DNA of 64,000 bases from DATKAS01 sp963733765 (lineage in GTDB: Bacteria; Actinomycetota; Acidimicrobiia; Acidimicrobiales; DATKAS01), in contig CAVTEI010000003.1 of assembly GCA_963733765.1 (NCBI GenBank), forward strand, positions 3,307,419 through 3,371,418, written 5' to 3'. The notes below the pieces were generated by a model that was not told the origin of the DNA, did no database searches, and saw nothing but the letters and a program-made list of their open reading frames with translations. The translations under genes were made by a program, and so were the position numbers. Of the stretch, positions 7,878-16,800 are shown one piece after another. How positions within the stretch are numbered: position 1 is the first letter of the stretch; every line of letters starts with the position of its first letter.

Positions 7878-8411
7878 GTGGATGTCGACTCGGAGACCAC
7901 GGCGCTACACGACGGCAGGACCGTAGGCATCCGTCCCATCTCGCCTTCGGACGGTGAAGCGCTTGTTCGCTTCCACGACGGACTCACGAACGAGACCACC
8001 CGGCTGCGGTTCTTCGTGTTGCACCCACATCTGCAGCCGTCAGAGGTCGAGTACTTCACTCACGTCGACCATCACGACCGTGAGGCGATGGTGGCCGTCA
8101 ACGGTGGCGACATCATCGGCGTCGGCCGGTTCGACCGCTTGCCTGGCACGAGCGACGCAGAGGTCGCGTTCGTCGTCGCCGACGAGTGGCAAGGCAATGG
8201 CGCCGGCACCCAGCTTCTCCAGCAGCTCGTCCAGCGAGCGAGAGCGGAGGGCGTCACACGGTTTCTCGCGGACACGCTCAGTGAGAACCATCGGATGCGT
8301 GGGGTCTTTCGCGACTCGGGGTTCCTGGTGAAGTCGGAGATGCGGTCCGATGTCGTCCGCGTCATTGTCGACCTTCGGCTCGAGATGGCCGCGCCTCACC
8401 GCGGGGTCTGA
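7878..8411 (+). CDS. GNAT-family acetyltransferase
   Basis: The GNAT fold is clear from RPISPSDGEALVRFHDGL (beta1-alpha1), motif A DEWQGNGAGTQLLQQLVQRA (acetyl-CoA pyrophosphate loop Q-G-N-G-A-G) and GVFRDSGFLVKSEM near the end. It resembles the acyltransferase domain of protein lysine acetyltransferases that in mycobacteria is fused to a cyclic-nucleotide domain; here the domain is alone. Start is uncertain: GTG at 7878 or at 7854, neither with a good Shine-Dalgarno. The next gene begins 5 bp after the stop, so they are co-transcribed. Confidence 0.8.
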   Translation: MDVDSETTALHDGRTVGIRPISPSDGEALVRFHDGLTNETTRLRFFVLHPHLQPSEVEYFTHVDHHDREAMVAVNGGDIIGVGRFDRLPGTSDAEVAFVVADEWQGNGAGTQLLQQLVQRARAEGVTRFLADTLSENHRMRGVFRDSGFLVKSEMRSDVVRVIVDLRLEMAAPHRGV

Positions 8412-8416
8412 CGCCA

Positions 8417-8863
8417 ATGCAGCTCGACCGCAATGGGCTCGAGGTTCTCGACCGTGAGGAGTGCCTGCGTCTCTTGGCATCCGCGACGCTCGGCCGTATC
8501 GGGTTCACTTCTCGGGCGCTGCCCTCGGTGCTGCCCGTCAACTTTCACCTCGACCGCAACCGAATCTTGGTCCACACCGCTCGGGGCAGCCGGCTCGACG
8601 CGGCCGTGAAGGACAGTGTCGTTGCCTTTGAGGCCGACGAGCTCGACCCGATGGGTCAGCGGGGCTGGAGCGTCGCCGTGACCGGCGTGGCCACCGAGCT
8701 CGACGACCTGACTGCGCTCGAAGCGACAGACGGCGACGGGACCGCCGTGTGGGCACCTCCCGGACACGAAGCAGTGCTCGCCATCTCGATCGATCTCATC
8801 TCCGGTCGGCGCAGCACAACGGACGCGGTTCGGTTCAGTGTCGGGGGACCTGCCACTCCATGA
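8417..8863 (+). CDS. Pyridoxamine 5'-phosphate oxidase-fold flavin-binding protein
   Basis: A 148-residue protein with the split-barrel signature: EECLRLLASATLGRIGFT, LPSVLPVNFHLDRNRILVHT, GSRLDAAVKDSVVAFEADEL and GWSVAVTGVATEL. Family members bind FMN or F420 and reduce small molecules or protect against nitrosative or oxidative stress; several belong to the DosR regulon in mycobacteria. It follows the GNAT gene by 5 bp and overlaps the 3' end of the convergent sensor kinase gene by 29 bp. Confidence 0.85.
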   Translation: MQLDRNGLEVLDREECLRLLASATLGRIGFTSRALPSVLPVNFHLDRNRILVHTARGSRLDAAVKDSVVAFEADELDPMGQRGWSVAVTGVATELDDLTALEATDGDGTAVWAPPGHEAVLAISIDLISGRRSTTDAVRFSVGGPATP

Positions 8864-9968
8864 CACAACCCCGGGGAAGTCCGGCCCGCAGCTCGAACTG
8901 GCCGTCGTAGCGCCCGGCGCGAGCTTCCATGTTCCTCAGACCGTGCCCATGGTGCTCGCGTGCGTCCGACGGACCGATCCCGTCATCGATGACTCTCAAG
9001 ACCACCAGGTCTGTCACGACCACCTCGACGTCGACTCGCGTCGCGTGCGCGTGACGGGCGACGTTGCTGAGCGCTTCGCGCAACGTGGCGAGCAGCTCGA
9101 CGGCGATGTCGTCATCGACGCCGCTGTCGACCGGGCCATCGAAGAAGCATCTCGGTTGGAATCCGAGCGCCCCAGCCGCCTCGCGACCGACTGCGAGCAC
9201 GCGGCTCCGAAGACCGCCACTCGACGAAACGCGAGACGTCTCGAGCTTGAAGATCGCCGAACGAATGTGCTTGACCGTGATGTCGAGATCGTCCACCGCT
9301 GCCTCGATGCGACTCACTGCCGAGTCTGCGTCGACCCGAACGAGCCCAGCCGTGCGTTGCAGCGACAATCCGGTCGCAAACAATCGTTGGATCACCGTGT
9401 CGTGCAGGTCCTGGGCAATTCGCTCTCGGTCTTCGAGGAGCGCGAAGGCCTGCACTCGACCGTGGAGACGGGCGTTCTCGATGGCGATGCCGGCCGCGGT
9501 CGCGAGGGCGACCACGAGCTCCTCGTCGACGTCGGTGAACGCCTCGGCGGTTGTCTTGTCGGTGAGATAGAGGTTGCCGAACACCTCGTGGCGCACTCTG
9601 ACCGGCACGCCCAGGAACGATCGCATGGGCGGATGGTGGGGCGGGAAGCCGAAGCTGTCCGGGTGCTCTCGCAGGTCAGGGAGGCGCAACGGCTTCGCGT
9701 CCACGATGAGCGAGCCGAGGATCCCGTGTCCCTCGGGCAGATCACCGATGAGCGCATGCGTGTCGTCATCGATCCCGACAGTGATGAACTGCGCCAGCCG
9801 GGTGCCGGTTTCGTCGAGCACACCGAGCGCCCCATAGCGGGCATCGACGAGCCCGACCGCTGCCTCCACGATCCTTCGGAGCATCGTCAGAGGATCGAGA
9901 TCCGAGCCGAGGGCGAGCACCGCTGCGAGGAGCTCGCGCAGGCTCCGCGGCCCTGCCACCTCGGACAT
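8835..9968 (-). CDS. DosS/DevS-like sensor histidine kinase (one GAF domain)
   Basis: From the ATG at 9968 the protein has 377 residues. Residues about 20-170 form one GAF domain (ARYGALGVLDETG, VRHEVFGNLYLTDKTTAEAF). The HisKA_3 dimerisation helix contains the phosphoacceptor in DRERIAQDLHDTVIQRLFAT, the hallmark of the DevS subfamily, and the HATPase domain follows (REALSNVARHAHATRVDVEV, RVIDDGIGPSD, GHGLRNMEARA). DosS of mycobacteria has two GAF domains, the first with heme; the single GAF here makes the signal uncertain. It is divergent from its likely partner response regulator, starts 58 bp apart. Confidence 0.88.
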   Translation of the reverse strand: MSEVAGPRSLRELLAAVLALGSDLDPLTMLRRIVEAAVGLVDARYGALGVLDETGTRLAQFITVGIDDDTHALIGDLPEGHGILGSLIVDAKPLRLPDLREHPDSFGFPPHHPPMRSFLGVPVRVRHEVFGNLYLTDKTTAEAFTDVDEELVVALATAAGIAIENARLHGRVQAFALLEDRERIAQDLHDTVIQRLFATGLSLQRTAGLVRVDADSAVSRIEAAVDDLDITVKHIRSAIFKLETSRVSSSGGLRSRVLAVGREAAGALGFQPRCFFDGPVDSGVDDDIAVELLATLREALSNVARHAHATRVDVEVVVTDLVVLRVIDDGIGPSDAREHHGHGLRNMEARAGRYDGQFELRAGLPRGCVMEWQVPRH

Positions 9969-10026
9969 GGCCAGCACACTACGAGGCCCGACGAAGCGCC
10001 TCGATCGAGTGTCGGGCGAGAATGCG

Positions 10027-10686
10027 ATGGTGACGGTGCGGGTGTTTCTCCTCGACGACCACGAGGTCGTCCGTCGCGGGGTGCGCGAGCTGCTCGAGGC
10101 CGAGGACGACCTCGAGATCGTCGGCGAGGCTGGCACTGCGCAGGAGGCGTACGCACGCATTCCGGCGACGGCACCAGACGTCGCCATGCTCGATGTCCGG
10201 CTACCCGATGGTGACGGCATCGAGGTCTGCCGCGAGATTCGCTCGTCGTATCCCGAGATCGCCTGCCTGATGTTGACCTCGTTCGCGGACGACGAGGCTG
10301 TGTTCAGCGCGATCCTGGCCGGCGCGGCCGGCTACGTGTTGAAGCAAGTACGGGGCACCGATCTCGTCGACGCGGTGCGCCGCGTCGGTCGCGGTGAGTC
10401 GATCCTGGACCCCTTGTCGACCGACAGAGTCTTGCAGCGGTTACGCCAGCCACCCGAGCCGGACGAGCTTGCCGGTCTCACGAAACAAGAACGGCGAATC
10501 CTCGACCTCATTGCCGAGGGGATGACCAACCGTCAGATCGGCGAGCAGCTCTTCCTGGCTGAGAAGACCGTGAAGAACTACGTGTCGAACTTGCTGGCGA
10601 AGTTGGGCATGAGCCGGCGGGCGGAAGCGGCCGCATACGCCGCCCGGCTCTCCGAGCGTCGTCAGCACCGCGCGCCTCCGACCTGA
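10027..10686 (+). CDS. DosR/NarL-type response regulator
   Basis: The 219-residue protein starts at ATG 10027 (MVTVRVFLLDDHEVVRRGVR). The receiver domain has the acidic pair DD, phosphoacceptor Asp in VAMLDVRLPDGDG, Thr/Ser switch in MLTSFADDEA and Lys in GYVLKQVRG. A linker of about 15 residues leads to a LuxR/NarL helix-turn-helix (LTKQERRILDLIAEGMTNRQ, then LFLAEKTVKNYVSNLLAKLG) whose recognition helix is very close to DosR. Its targets are probably the units carrying TGACCTTCGGCCCT at 7829 and 11273. Confidence 0.92.
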   Translation: MVTVRVFLLDDHEVVRRGVRELLEAEDDLEIVGEAGTAQEAYARIPATAPDVAMLDVRLPDGDGIEVCREIRSSYPEIACLMLTSFADDEAVFSAILAGAAGYVLKQVRGTDLVDAVRRVGRGESILDPLSTDRVLQRLRQPPEPDELAGLTKQERRILDLIAEGMTNRQIGEQLFLAEKTVKNYVSNLLAKLGMSRRAEAAAYAARLSERRQHRAPPT

Positions 10687-10702
10687 GCGCCCGGCGCGCT
10701 CG

Positions 10703-11238
10703 TCACACGCGTACTGGCGAATACGAGGCGAGGGACACGGCCCACGCCTCAGCACGATCGGATTCGCCGGCCAGGAGGTGATTCTCTCTGTCGACGAGAA
10801 AGCTCTCGGGAACGGCGGCGAGGCGATAGCCGAGCTCGGTCAGCCGTCGGCTGATCCCCCTCGAGGCCCGGCCGGTGAGGACCGCGGCAGCGTCGACCCG
10901 CGTGTCGAAGGCGGCGGCCGCGCGGGGCGCCGTCGCCGGCAACGACCGGAACCAGTCCCGGAGCCCTTCACCTTCCGCGTCCGGATCGAGTCCCGATCTC
11001 CTTGCCCGGCTTGTGCGCCGCATCTCGGCCTGCCTGCCTGGATCGCGTGCTCGACATCCCGTGCAGGTGGGTGGGGCCCCCGACCACCAACAGGTCAGCG
11101 GCCGCGCACACGATCCACCGTGGCCTTGTCGACGGGGACGACGTCGACGTCGAAATGCGCTCGGAGGCCCTCCGCTACGTGGTTCGCGACAACGTGGGTG
11201 TTTCCGTAGATCGACTCGTAGACGATGAGTGCTCGCAT
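10703..11238 (-). pseudogene. Flavodoxin-domain protein with two frameshifts
   Basis: From ATG 11238 the first frame reads MRALIVYESIYGNTHVVANH, with the FMN phosphate loop ESIYGNT, and stops near 11105. A second frame supplies ADLLVVGGPTHLHGMS (11100-11040) and a third the end, GLRDWFRSLP, AAFDTRVDAAAVLTGRASRG and PESFLVDRENHLLAGESDRA, stopping at 10703. Together they make a flavodoxin-like protein of about 177 residues. Such proteins are common redox members of DosR-type regulons, and the 14-bp box lies 35 bp upstream of the start. Two indels could be sequencing errors; otherwise the gene is dead. Confidence 0.65.
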
Positions 11239-11272
11239 GGTCCGAGCATGGCCTGGCCTTGGATGGCGCGGT

Positions 11273-11286
11273 AGGGCCGAAGGTCA
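11273..11286. promoter_or_regulatory. DosR-like box upstream of flavodoxin gene
   Basis: Reverse complement of 11273-11286 is TGACCTTCGGCCCT, identical to the box at 7829-7842. It lies 35 bp upstream of the flavodoxin start at 11238. Confidence 0.55.
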
Positions 11287-11304
11287 ACTTCGGCGAAGGA
11301 GGCC

Positions 11305-11715
11305 TCAAGGGCTCATCGGTTCCTCGGTGTCTGTCGTGCGATCGCGTCGACGACCCGCAACATGTCGGCTTTCGTCCTCGGTCAGCTCGTATCTGCGGGC
11401 GAGGTCGTCGGGCGCGTGGTAGCTGATGAGGACGTCGCCATCGTCGTTCTCGGAGATCAGCAGCTTGAGGGGAAGCTCGATCGCGAGACGAGGATGGGCG
11501 CGCATGAGCTCGGCGAGGCCCTTGGGGTTCCCGAAGAGGACGAGCTTCGTCTCGGGAATGGTCACGCCGGCTTCGGCCGCGTCGCCGCTGTGGTCGATGA
11601 CCGCAAGAACTTCGAGGCCGAGCTCTTCGATCCGGGTGACGACGCGCCGAAGGAGCCGGTCGGTGGTCCCGCCGCCGTGCAGGGTGATCAATCCGCGCGG
11701 ATCGTCGCTGGCCAC
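11305..11715 (-). CDS. DUF302-family protein
   Basis: The 136-residue protein starts at a GTG (VASDDPRGLITLHGGGTTD). It shows the DUF302 pattern: a first strand-helix unit (LLRRVVTRIEELGLEVLAVI), DHSGDAAEAGVTIPETKLVL and FGNPKGLAELMRAHPRLAIE, then LPLKLLISENDDGDVLISYH. The fold is TBP-like; biochemical role is unknown, but these genes often accompany redox and stress operons, consistent with the neighbouring flavodoxin. The distance of 66 bp to the flavodoxin start, with a box between, argues for a separate promoter downstream. Confidence 0.8.
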   Translation of the reverse strand: MASDDPRGLITLHGGGTTDRLLRRVVTRIEELGLEVLAVIDHSGDAAEAGVTIPETKLVLFGNPKGLAELMRAHPRLAIELPLKLLISENDDGDVLISYHAPDDLARRYELTEDESRHVAGRRRDRTTDTEEPMSP

Positions 11716-11776
11716 GCGTTGACTGTGGGCGGCAGCGGCTGTTGCTCGAATCCTCCGGGCGCGTAGTCGGTGTCGA

Positions 11777-14549
11777 TCAGTCGATCGACACGACGCTCGA
11801 GAGCTCCTGTCGCGACTTGATGTCGAGCTTCCGGTACACCTTCCGGAGGTGGTAGTCGACGGTGTTGGCGCTGATGAAGAGACGCGTTCCGATCTCGGGG
11901 TTGGTCGCCCCGGCTGCGGCGAGGCGGGCGATCTGCGCCTCCTGCGGTGTGAGGTCGAACCGGGTCTCGTCGACGCGCTTGCGGGCCCGCACACCGGTCG
12001 CGAGCAGCTCGACTCGGGCCCGGTCGGCGAAGCCGTTGGCGCCCATCGATTCGAAGGTGTCGCGTGCCGCTTCGAGTTGCACGCGGGCATCGCGGCGCCG
12101 TCTCTGTCGCCGGAGCCACTCGCCATAGACCAGACGGGTGCGAGCGAGCTGCAGTCGTGCACCGCGGGCCTCGAGCTTCTCGATCGAATCGTGGTAGTGC
12201 GCCTCGGCGCCGGAGTCGCTCGCCACCAGCGCTCGGCCGCGGGCAAGGAGTCCGAGATCGAGCACGCTCTCGTTGGCGGCGGCCCGTTCAGTGAGGTACT
12301 CCAGCGCGGCCAACGCGGCCGTGTTGTTCCCACTGCGAACGTGAGCCTCCACGGCGTCAGCGGCTCGAAGGTCTCCGAGCAACAGGTCTTGGTTCCGTAG
12401 ATCCCACGCCAGCGACGACGCGGCCTCGTAGTTCCCGAGGCCCAGCTCCAGGATCATCACGGCGTAATCGGTCCACTTGACGACGAGGCCGAACTCTCGT
12501 GCTTCAGCCGCGAGAGCGGCCGCCTCAGCACGCACCTCGGTCTCGCGCCCGCGCCAAGCCGACACCATCAGCCTGGCGGCTTCACCGGGACCGCTGTGTC
12601 GACGCTGCACGCCGTACATTGCGATCTCTTCGGTGAAGAAGTCCTCCGCGACGTTGAGCGAACCGACTCGCAGCTCGCGCATGCCGAGGTAGTCGAGGGT
12701 TTCAGGGATCAGTCGGAACGCGCCCTGATCGCGGCTGGTCGTGACACACGCAGCGGCCAGAGCGCCCAGCGTGTCGTCATCGCCGAGGGCAAATGCGATC
12801 CAACAGGCCCTCGCCAGGCCGACGGGGAACGCGGCGAACCTCGGGCTCGCTCTGGACGGCGGCGAGTGCCTCGCGAAGGAGGGGGCCCGCGGAGCTGTAG
12901 TCCTCTGCGATCAGTTCAATGATCGCGTCGATGACGAGATCGGCAGCAGTCGGTGCTGTCCCCTCCGGAAGCTTGAATGTCTGTGCGACCCTTGCGACCT
13001 CGACCGCCGACGCCTCGCTCGCATCGCCGAACAAGATCGCGATCTGGATCGCGTCGAACCCCGCGTCGCGGGCCCGACGTATGTCCAACGGCTCGAACGC
13101 TCGTGCCGCGTCGAGCATCATCGAGGCGATCCTTCCCACCGCCCGCTGCTCGCTGGCGCCGCTGCGCGACTCCATGAACGCGATCGTCGCTTCGAGCTGC
13201 CGGGCTCGGGCGAGAAGGAGCGGGTCGTGGAGGTCAGGCCGCGCACGGGCGAGGTTCGCCTGGGCGCGGACCGAGTTGCCGGCGGTTAGGTCGGCGGCCG
13301 CCGCGCGGAGGAGCCGACTCGCGCGCTCGCCGGTGTCCGGGGTGAGGTCTGCGGCGCGTGTGAGCAGCCCCGCCGACGCCGCCCGGCTCCCCCGGCTTCC
13401 CGCTCGATCGGCGGCCCGGTCGAGCTCGGCGGCGACCTCGGCGTCAGGAGATTGGGCCGCCGCAGCACGGTGCCACGCCCGTCGGTCTGGGTCGCTGTCC
13501 CCGTCGCTCGCTGCCGCCAGTGCTTCGTGGGTTGTACACCGATCGGCGGGGCTGGCGCCTTGGTACACGGCCGAGCGAATGAGTGGATGACGGAAGGCGA
13601 TTGTCGGCCCGAGCTCGAGCAGACCAGCCGCTTGCGCCGCTCCGAGATCCCGCTCGCCGAAGTCGAGCTCGCGACCGGCACGCCAGATCGAGCTCGCGTC
13701 GCCGGTCGGCTCGGCTGCCGCGGCGAGCAAGAGTCGCTGGGTCGGCTCAGGAAGTGCACCTACCTGCCGGAGGAAGTGCCGTTCGAGTCTGCGGCCGACC
13801 GCAAGCGGCTCCGGCAGCGGTCCGGCTCCGGCGAGCTGGTCGGGCGACAGCTCCCGACCGAACTCCACGAGGGCGAGCGGGTTCCCATGCGCTTCGGCCA
13901 GCAGGCGAGCGCGGACGTGGTCGGCCAGTGGCGCCGGGACGGCCTCGTCCAACACCGTCGCGGACGCCGCGTCGGAGAGCGGGGCGAGGTGGAGTGACGA
14001 GAGCCCGTCGAACGGGCGACGGTCATCGATCGAGTCACGCATCGCCACCAACATGCAAATGCGATCGGCGTAAAGCCGTCGGGCGACGAACCCGAGCGCA
14101 TCGGCGCTCTCTTGGTCCAACCACTGCGTGTCATCGACGACGATCAGCAGAGGGCGTCGCGTCGCCGCGGCAGTGGTGACGAGTGTCAGAGCGGCCAGAC
14201 CGACCAGGAACTGCTCCGGTGCCACGCCGTCGCTGATCCCGAACGCAGCCTCGAGTGCCCGCGCTTGCGGCGACGGCAACGCGTCCATGCCGTCGAGGAA
14301 CGGCGTCAGGAGCTGGTGCAGCGCCGCGAACCCGAGACGCATCTCGGACTCGATACCGACCAGCCGCACAATGTCGAAGTCCGCTGCCGTCGTCGCTACG
14401 GCGTCGAGCAAGCAGGTCTTGCCGATCCCGGCGTCCCCCCGAACCACCACGACACCGCTCAGTCCGTCTCGCGCCGCTTCGACGAGGCGACCGATCTCGG
14501 CTTGTTCGACCTCACGGCCAACGAGCGCTGCCGCCGACGGTCGCGCCAT
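11777..14549 (-). CDS. LuxR-type ATP-binding regulator (LAL family), one frameshift
   Basis: From ATG 14549 the protein begins MARPSAAALVGREVEQAEIG, with an AAA-type P-loop VVVRGDAGIGKTCLLDAV at about residue 32, Walker B LLIVVDDTQWLD and a TPR-like helical middle. Near 12840 the frame changes; the other frame continues VGLARACWIAFALGDDDTLG and then the segment starting MRELRVGSLNVAED. The C-terminus has the LuxR helix-turn-helix (LTPQEAQIARLAAAGATNPE, LFISANTVDYHLRKVYRKL). Restored length is about 920 residues, usual for large ATP-dependent LuxR activators. With one indel only, a consensus error is likely. Its targets are unknown; the gene stands alone. Confidence 0.82.
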
Positions 14550-14684
14550 CCGCCGATTGTGATCGTTCGGGGGATCCGGCGGCAATCGAGGCGGCGCCGC
14601 GAACTACGCGGTGGGGGATTCGATCGATGGGGTCGGCGGCGGATCCTCAGGTCCTCAGCAACGAGAACCCGAGGAGGACAACCA

Positions 14685-15141
14685 ATGATCTACAGCTCGA
14701 TCGTGAAGAGCAGGATCCGACAGAGCTTCGACCAGGTCAACAACCAACAGTGGGATGAGCTGTTGGGCTCGATCGCACCGAGTGTCCATCACCGATTTCT
14801 CGGCACGCACGCGATCGGCGGCGAACGAAACGACAGGGACACTCTGCGGCGATGGTTCGAGCGCCTCGGACGCGTCCTGCCCAATCTTCACCTCACGATC
14901 AACGACATCTGGGTGAAGGGGTGGCCGTGGGACACGATGGTGTTCGTGCAGTGGGACGGCACGGCAACACTCCTGAACGGCGGGCCGTACCGTCAACACG
15001 CCATCCATGTGATCACCCTGCGGTGGGGGAAGATCCATGCGCTCGACGTCTTCGAGGATTCACAAGCAGTCGCACGCGGCGCTCGAGGCCCAAGCGGCGG
15101 CCGGCCTCGAAGAGGCGTGCGCCCAACCGATCGTGAGCTGA
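14685..15141 (+). CDS. SnoaL/NTF2-like protein, frameshift near the end
   Basis: The ATG at 14685 follows GAGGAGG at good spacing. The product (MIYSSIVKSRIRQSFDQVNN, FLGTHAIGGERNDRDTLRRW, LPNLHLTINDIWVKGWPWDT, HAIHVITLRWGKIHALDVFE) is a SnoaL/NTF2-like cone fold of about 150 residues. At about 15075 one extra base (cgcggcgctc for cgcgcgctc) shifts the frame; the other frame ends sensibly at LEAQAAAGLEEACAQPIVS and the stop at 15141. Function is unknown; members are isomerases, hydrolases or binding proteins. Confidence 0.72.
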
Positions 15142-15276
15142 CGTCGTGGGTCGCGCGCGTGGCCGCAGAACAGGGCGGATGGCAGAGCGTCGACGTCGCC
15201 GCCGAGGAACTCCGCCCATCCACACGAGCTCGTCTCCCCCGACAGCACGCCGGACACGATCGCTGGATGGCAAGCG

Positions 15277-16137
15277 GTGTCCGAGAGCCTGCTGAGCGAC
15301 CCGTGCTGCGCATTCCACCGGAACATGGAGATCTCCAGCCGGTATGCGTGGGCCTACAAGCTCCAGCCCGCCTGCTTCAAGTGGGCGGCGATGGCCGCGA
15401 TCGCGTCACACCACGTCCGGCTGGCCCTGTTTCCGCTCCGGCTGGACACCGACCGCACTGGCTACCTCGACCTCACCCGCAGCCTTGGTCGGCGGCAGCC
15501 GCTGCTGACAACAGACGTGAACACGATCCGGGCGACGAACAACGCCATCTTCAACGACATCTTCTGGGTGCACCTGGCGTACGTCACCGCCGATAACGGG
15601 ATCGAACATCTCCGAGCGCTGCTGCGAACGGATCGCCACTATGCCCCGATCCTGTCGGGCTTCGAGGCAATCGACGCGGGACGCCGCGTCTTGGAGGACG
15701 CGACCGCGTCAGCGGCGGCTCGAGGGACCGCGGGTGATCTCATTTGGTTGGGCAACCTCCAGCTCCTCGAGCACGAGCAGCGCGCGCTGGTGCAACCGCA
15801 CTTCGATGGCCTCTCGTGCGCGTTCGCCAGGCTCATCTCGATCGGCTCGGCCACGACCTTCGAGGCACGCGGAGTGCGGCGGGAACTTGCGTACTTCACC
15901 TCGTTCTACGCCTACTCGCTGACACGAGGGATCCCGCACGCCGTTCGCGCGCAAGCGTGGCCGAGGATCACTCGCTTCGATGACCGTTGGCGGTGGCTCG
16001 CGGCGAGCGTCGTTCCACGCTTCCGGAGATTCGATGCCGACACACGCTTGGTCGACGCCAGCCTGCGCCGCATCTCCGCGGAAGCGCGCGTCTACGCGTC
16101 GAGCCCCTGCATCCTGCCGGGCTCACCCACGAACTGA
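15277..16137 (+). CDS. Conserved protein of unknown function, helical
   Basis: I do not recognise this family with confidence. From the GTG at 15277 it has 286 residues, but the frame is open upstream and the true start may lie near 15230 (HPHELVSPDSTPDTIAGWQA). The protein is rich in aromatic residues and apparently alpha-helical: YAWAYKLQPACFKWAAMAAI, NTIRATNNAIFNDIFWVHLA, LLEHEQRALVQPHFDGLSCA and REVELYFTSF-like ELAYFTSFYAYS. There is no signal peptide. It stops 3 bp before the convergent bacterioferritin stop codon, and follows the NTF2-like gene on the same strand. Confidence 0.65.
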   Translation: MSESLLSDPCCAFHRNMEISSRYAWAYKLQPACFKWAAMAAIASHHVRLALFPLRLDTDRTGYLDLTRSLGRRQPLLTTDVNTIRATNNAIFNDIFWVHLAYVTADNGIEHLRALLRTDRHYAPILSGFEAIDAGRRVLEDATASAAARGTAGDLIWLGNLQLLEHEQRALVQPHFDGLSCAFARLISIGSATTFEARGVRRELAYFTSFYAYSLTRGIPHAVRAQAWPRITRFDDRWRWLAASVVPRFRRFDADTRLVDASLRRISAEARVYASSPCILPGSPTN

Positions 16138-16139
16138 CG

Positions 16140-16673
16140 TTAGGTGTTCAGACCGGCGAGAAGGCTGAGCAGGTCATCGGCGTGCTCCTCCTCGACCGCG
16201 AGGATGCCCTCCATCATCCGACGCGTCGTGGGGTCCTTGTCACCGAGCCAGCGGATGATCTCGCCGTAGCTCTCGATCGCGATCCGCTCGGCTACGAGGT
16301 CCTCTCGGATCATGTCTACGAGCGTCGTGCCCTCGACGTACTCGGCGTGGCTGCGGTCAGTGATGCCGGTCGGGTTGAAGTTCGGCGCGCCCCGCAGCTG
16401 TGTGATCCGCAACGCGATCTCGTCCGCGTGGCCCATCTCCTCGTTGGCATGCTGCAGGAACTCCGCGGCGACTGGACCGGCGTTCAGGCCATCGGCCATG
16501 TAGTAGTGGCGCTTGTAGCGGAGCACGCACACGATCTCTGTCGCGAGGGCCTCGTTGAGAACCTCGACCACCCGGTCTCGGTCAGCGCCGTACGACGACG
16601 TGATCGGTCCCTCTTCGATCTTCGCCCGGGCTCGTTCGCGGAGTGTCTGGATGTCGGTCAGGAAGTCAGGCAC
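16140..16673 (-). CDS. Bacterioferritin-like ferritin-family protein
   Basis: A 177-residue four-helix protein. Diiron ligands are in place: Glu in VLNEALATEIVCVLRYKRHY, Glu/His in LQHANEEMGHADEIALRI, Glu in DLVAERIAIESYGEIIRWLG and Glu/His in GILAVEEEHADDLLSLLAG. Length and order match bacterioferritin or Dps-like ferroxidases that store iron or detoxify peroxide. A heme-binding Met is not obvious, so it may be a heme-free relative. It is convergent with the upstream unknown gene. Confidence 0.88.
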   Translation of the reverse strand: MPDFLTDIQTLRERARAKIEEGPITSSYGADRDRVVEVLNEALATEIVCVLRYKRHYYMADGLNAGPVAAEFLQHANEEMGHADEIALRITQLRGAPNFNPTGITDRSHAEYVEGTTLVDMIREDLVAERIAIESYGEIIRWLGDKDPTTRRMMEGILAVEEEHADDLLSLLAGLNT

Positions 16674-16800
16674 GGCACAACGGTACCTCCGAGGAGCGGC
16701 TGCGCGGCCGGGAGAGGCGCACTACGCGCCCGGGGGATTCGAGCAGCGCGGCCTGCCACTCATGCTCATGACCTCGCACCAACGACGAGAGGAGCACACC

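Noticed and set aside
8838..10214. 458-codon plus-strand frame over the sensor kinase
   Set aside because: Antisense shadow caused by GC-rich codon bias; no domain, whereas the minus strand encodes a clear histidine kinase.
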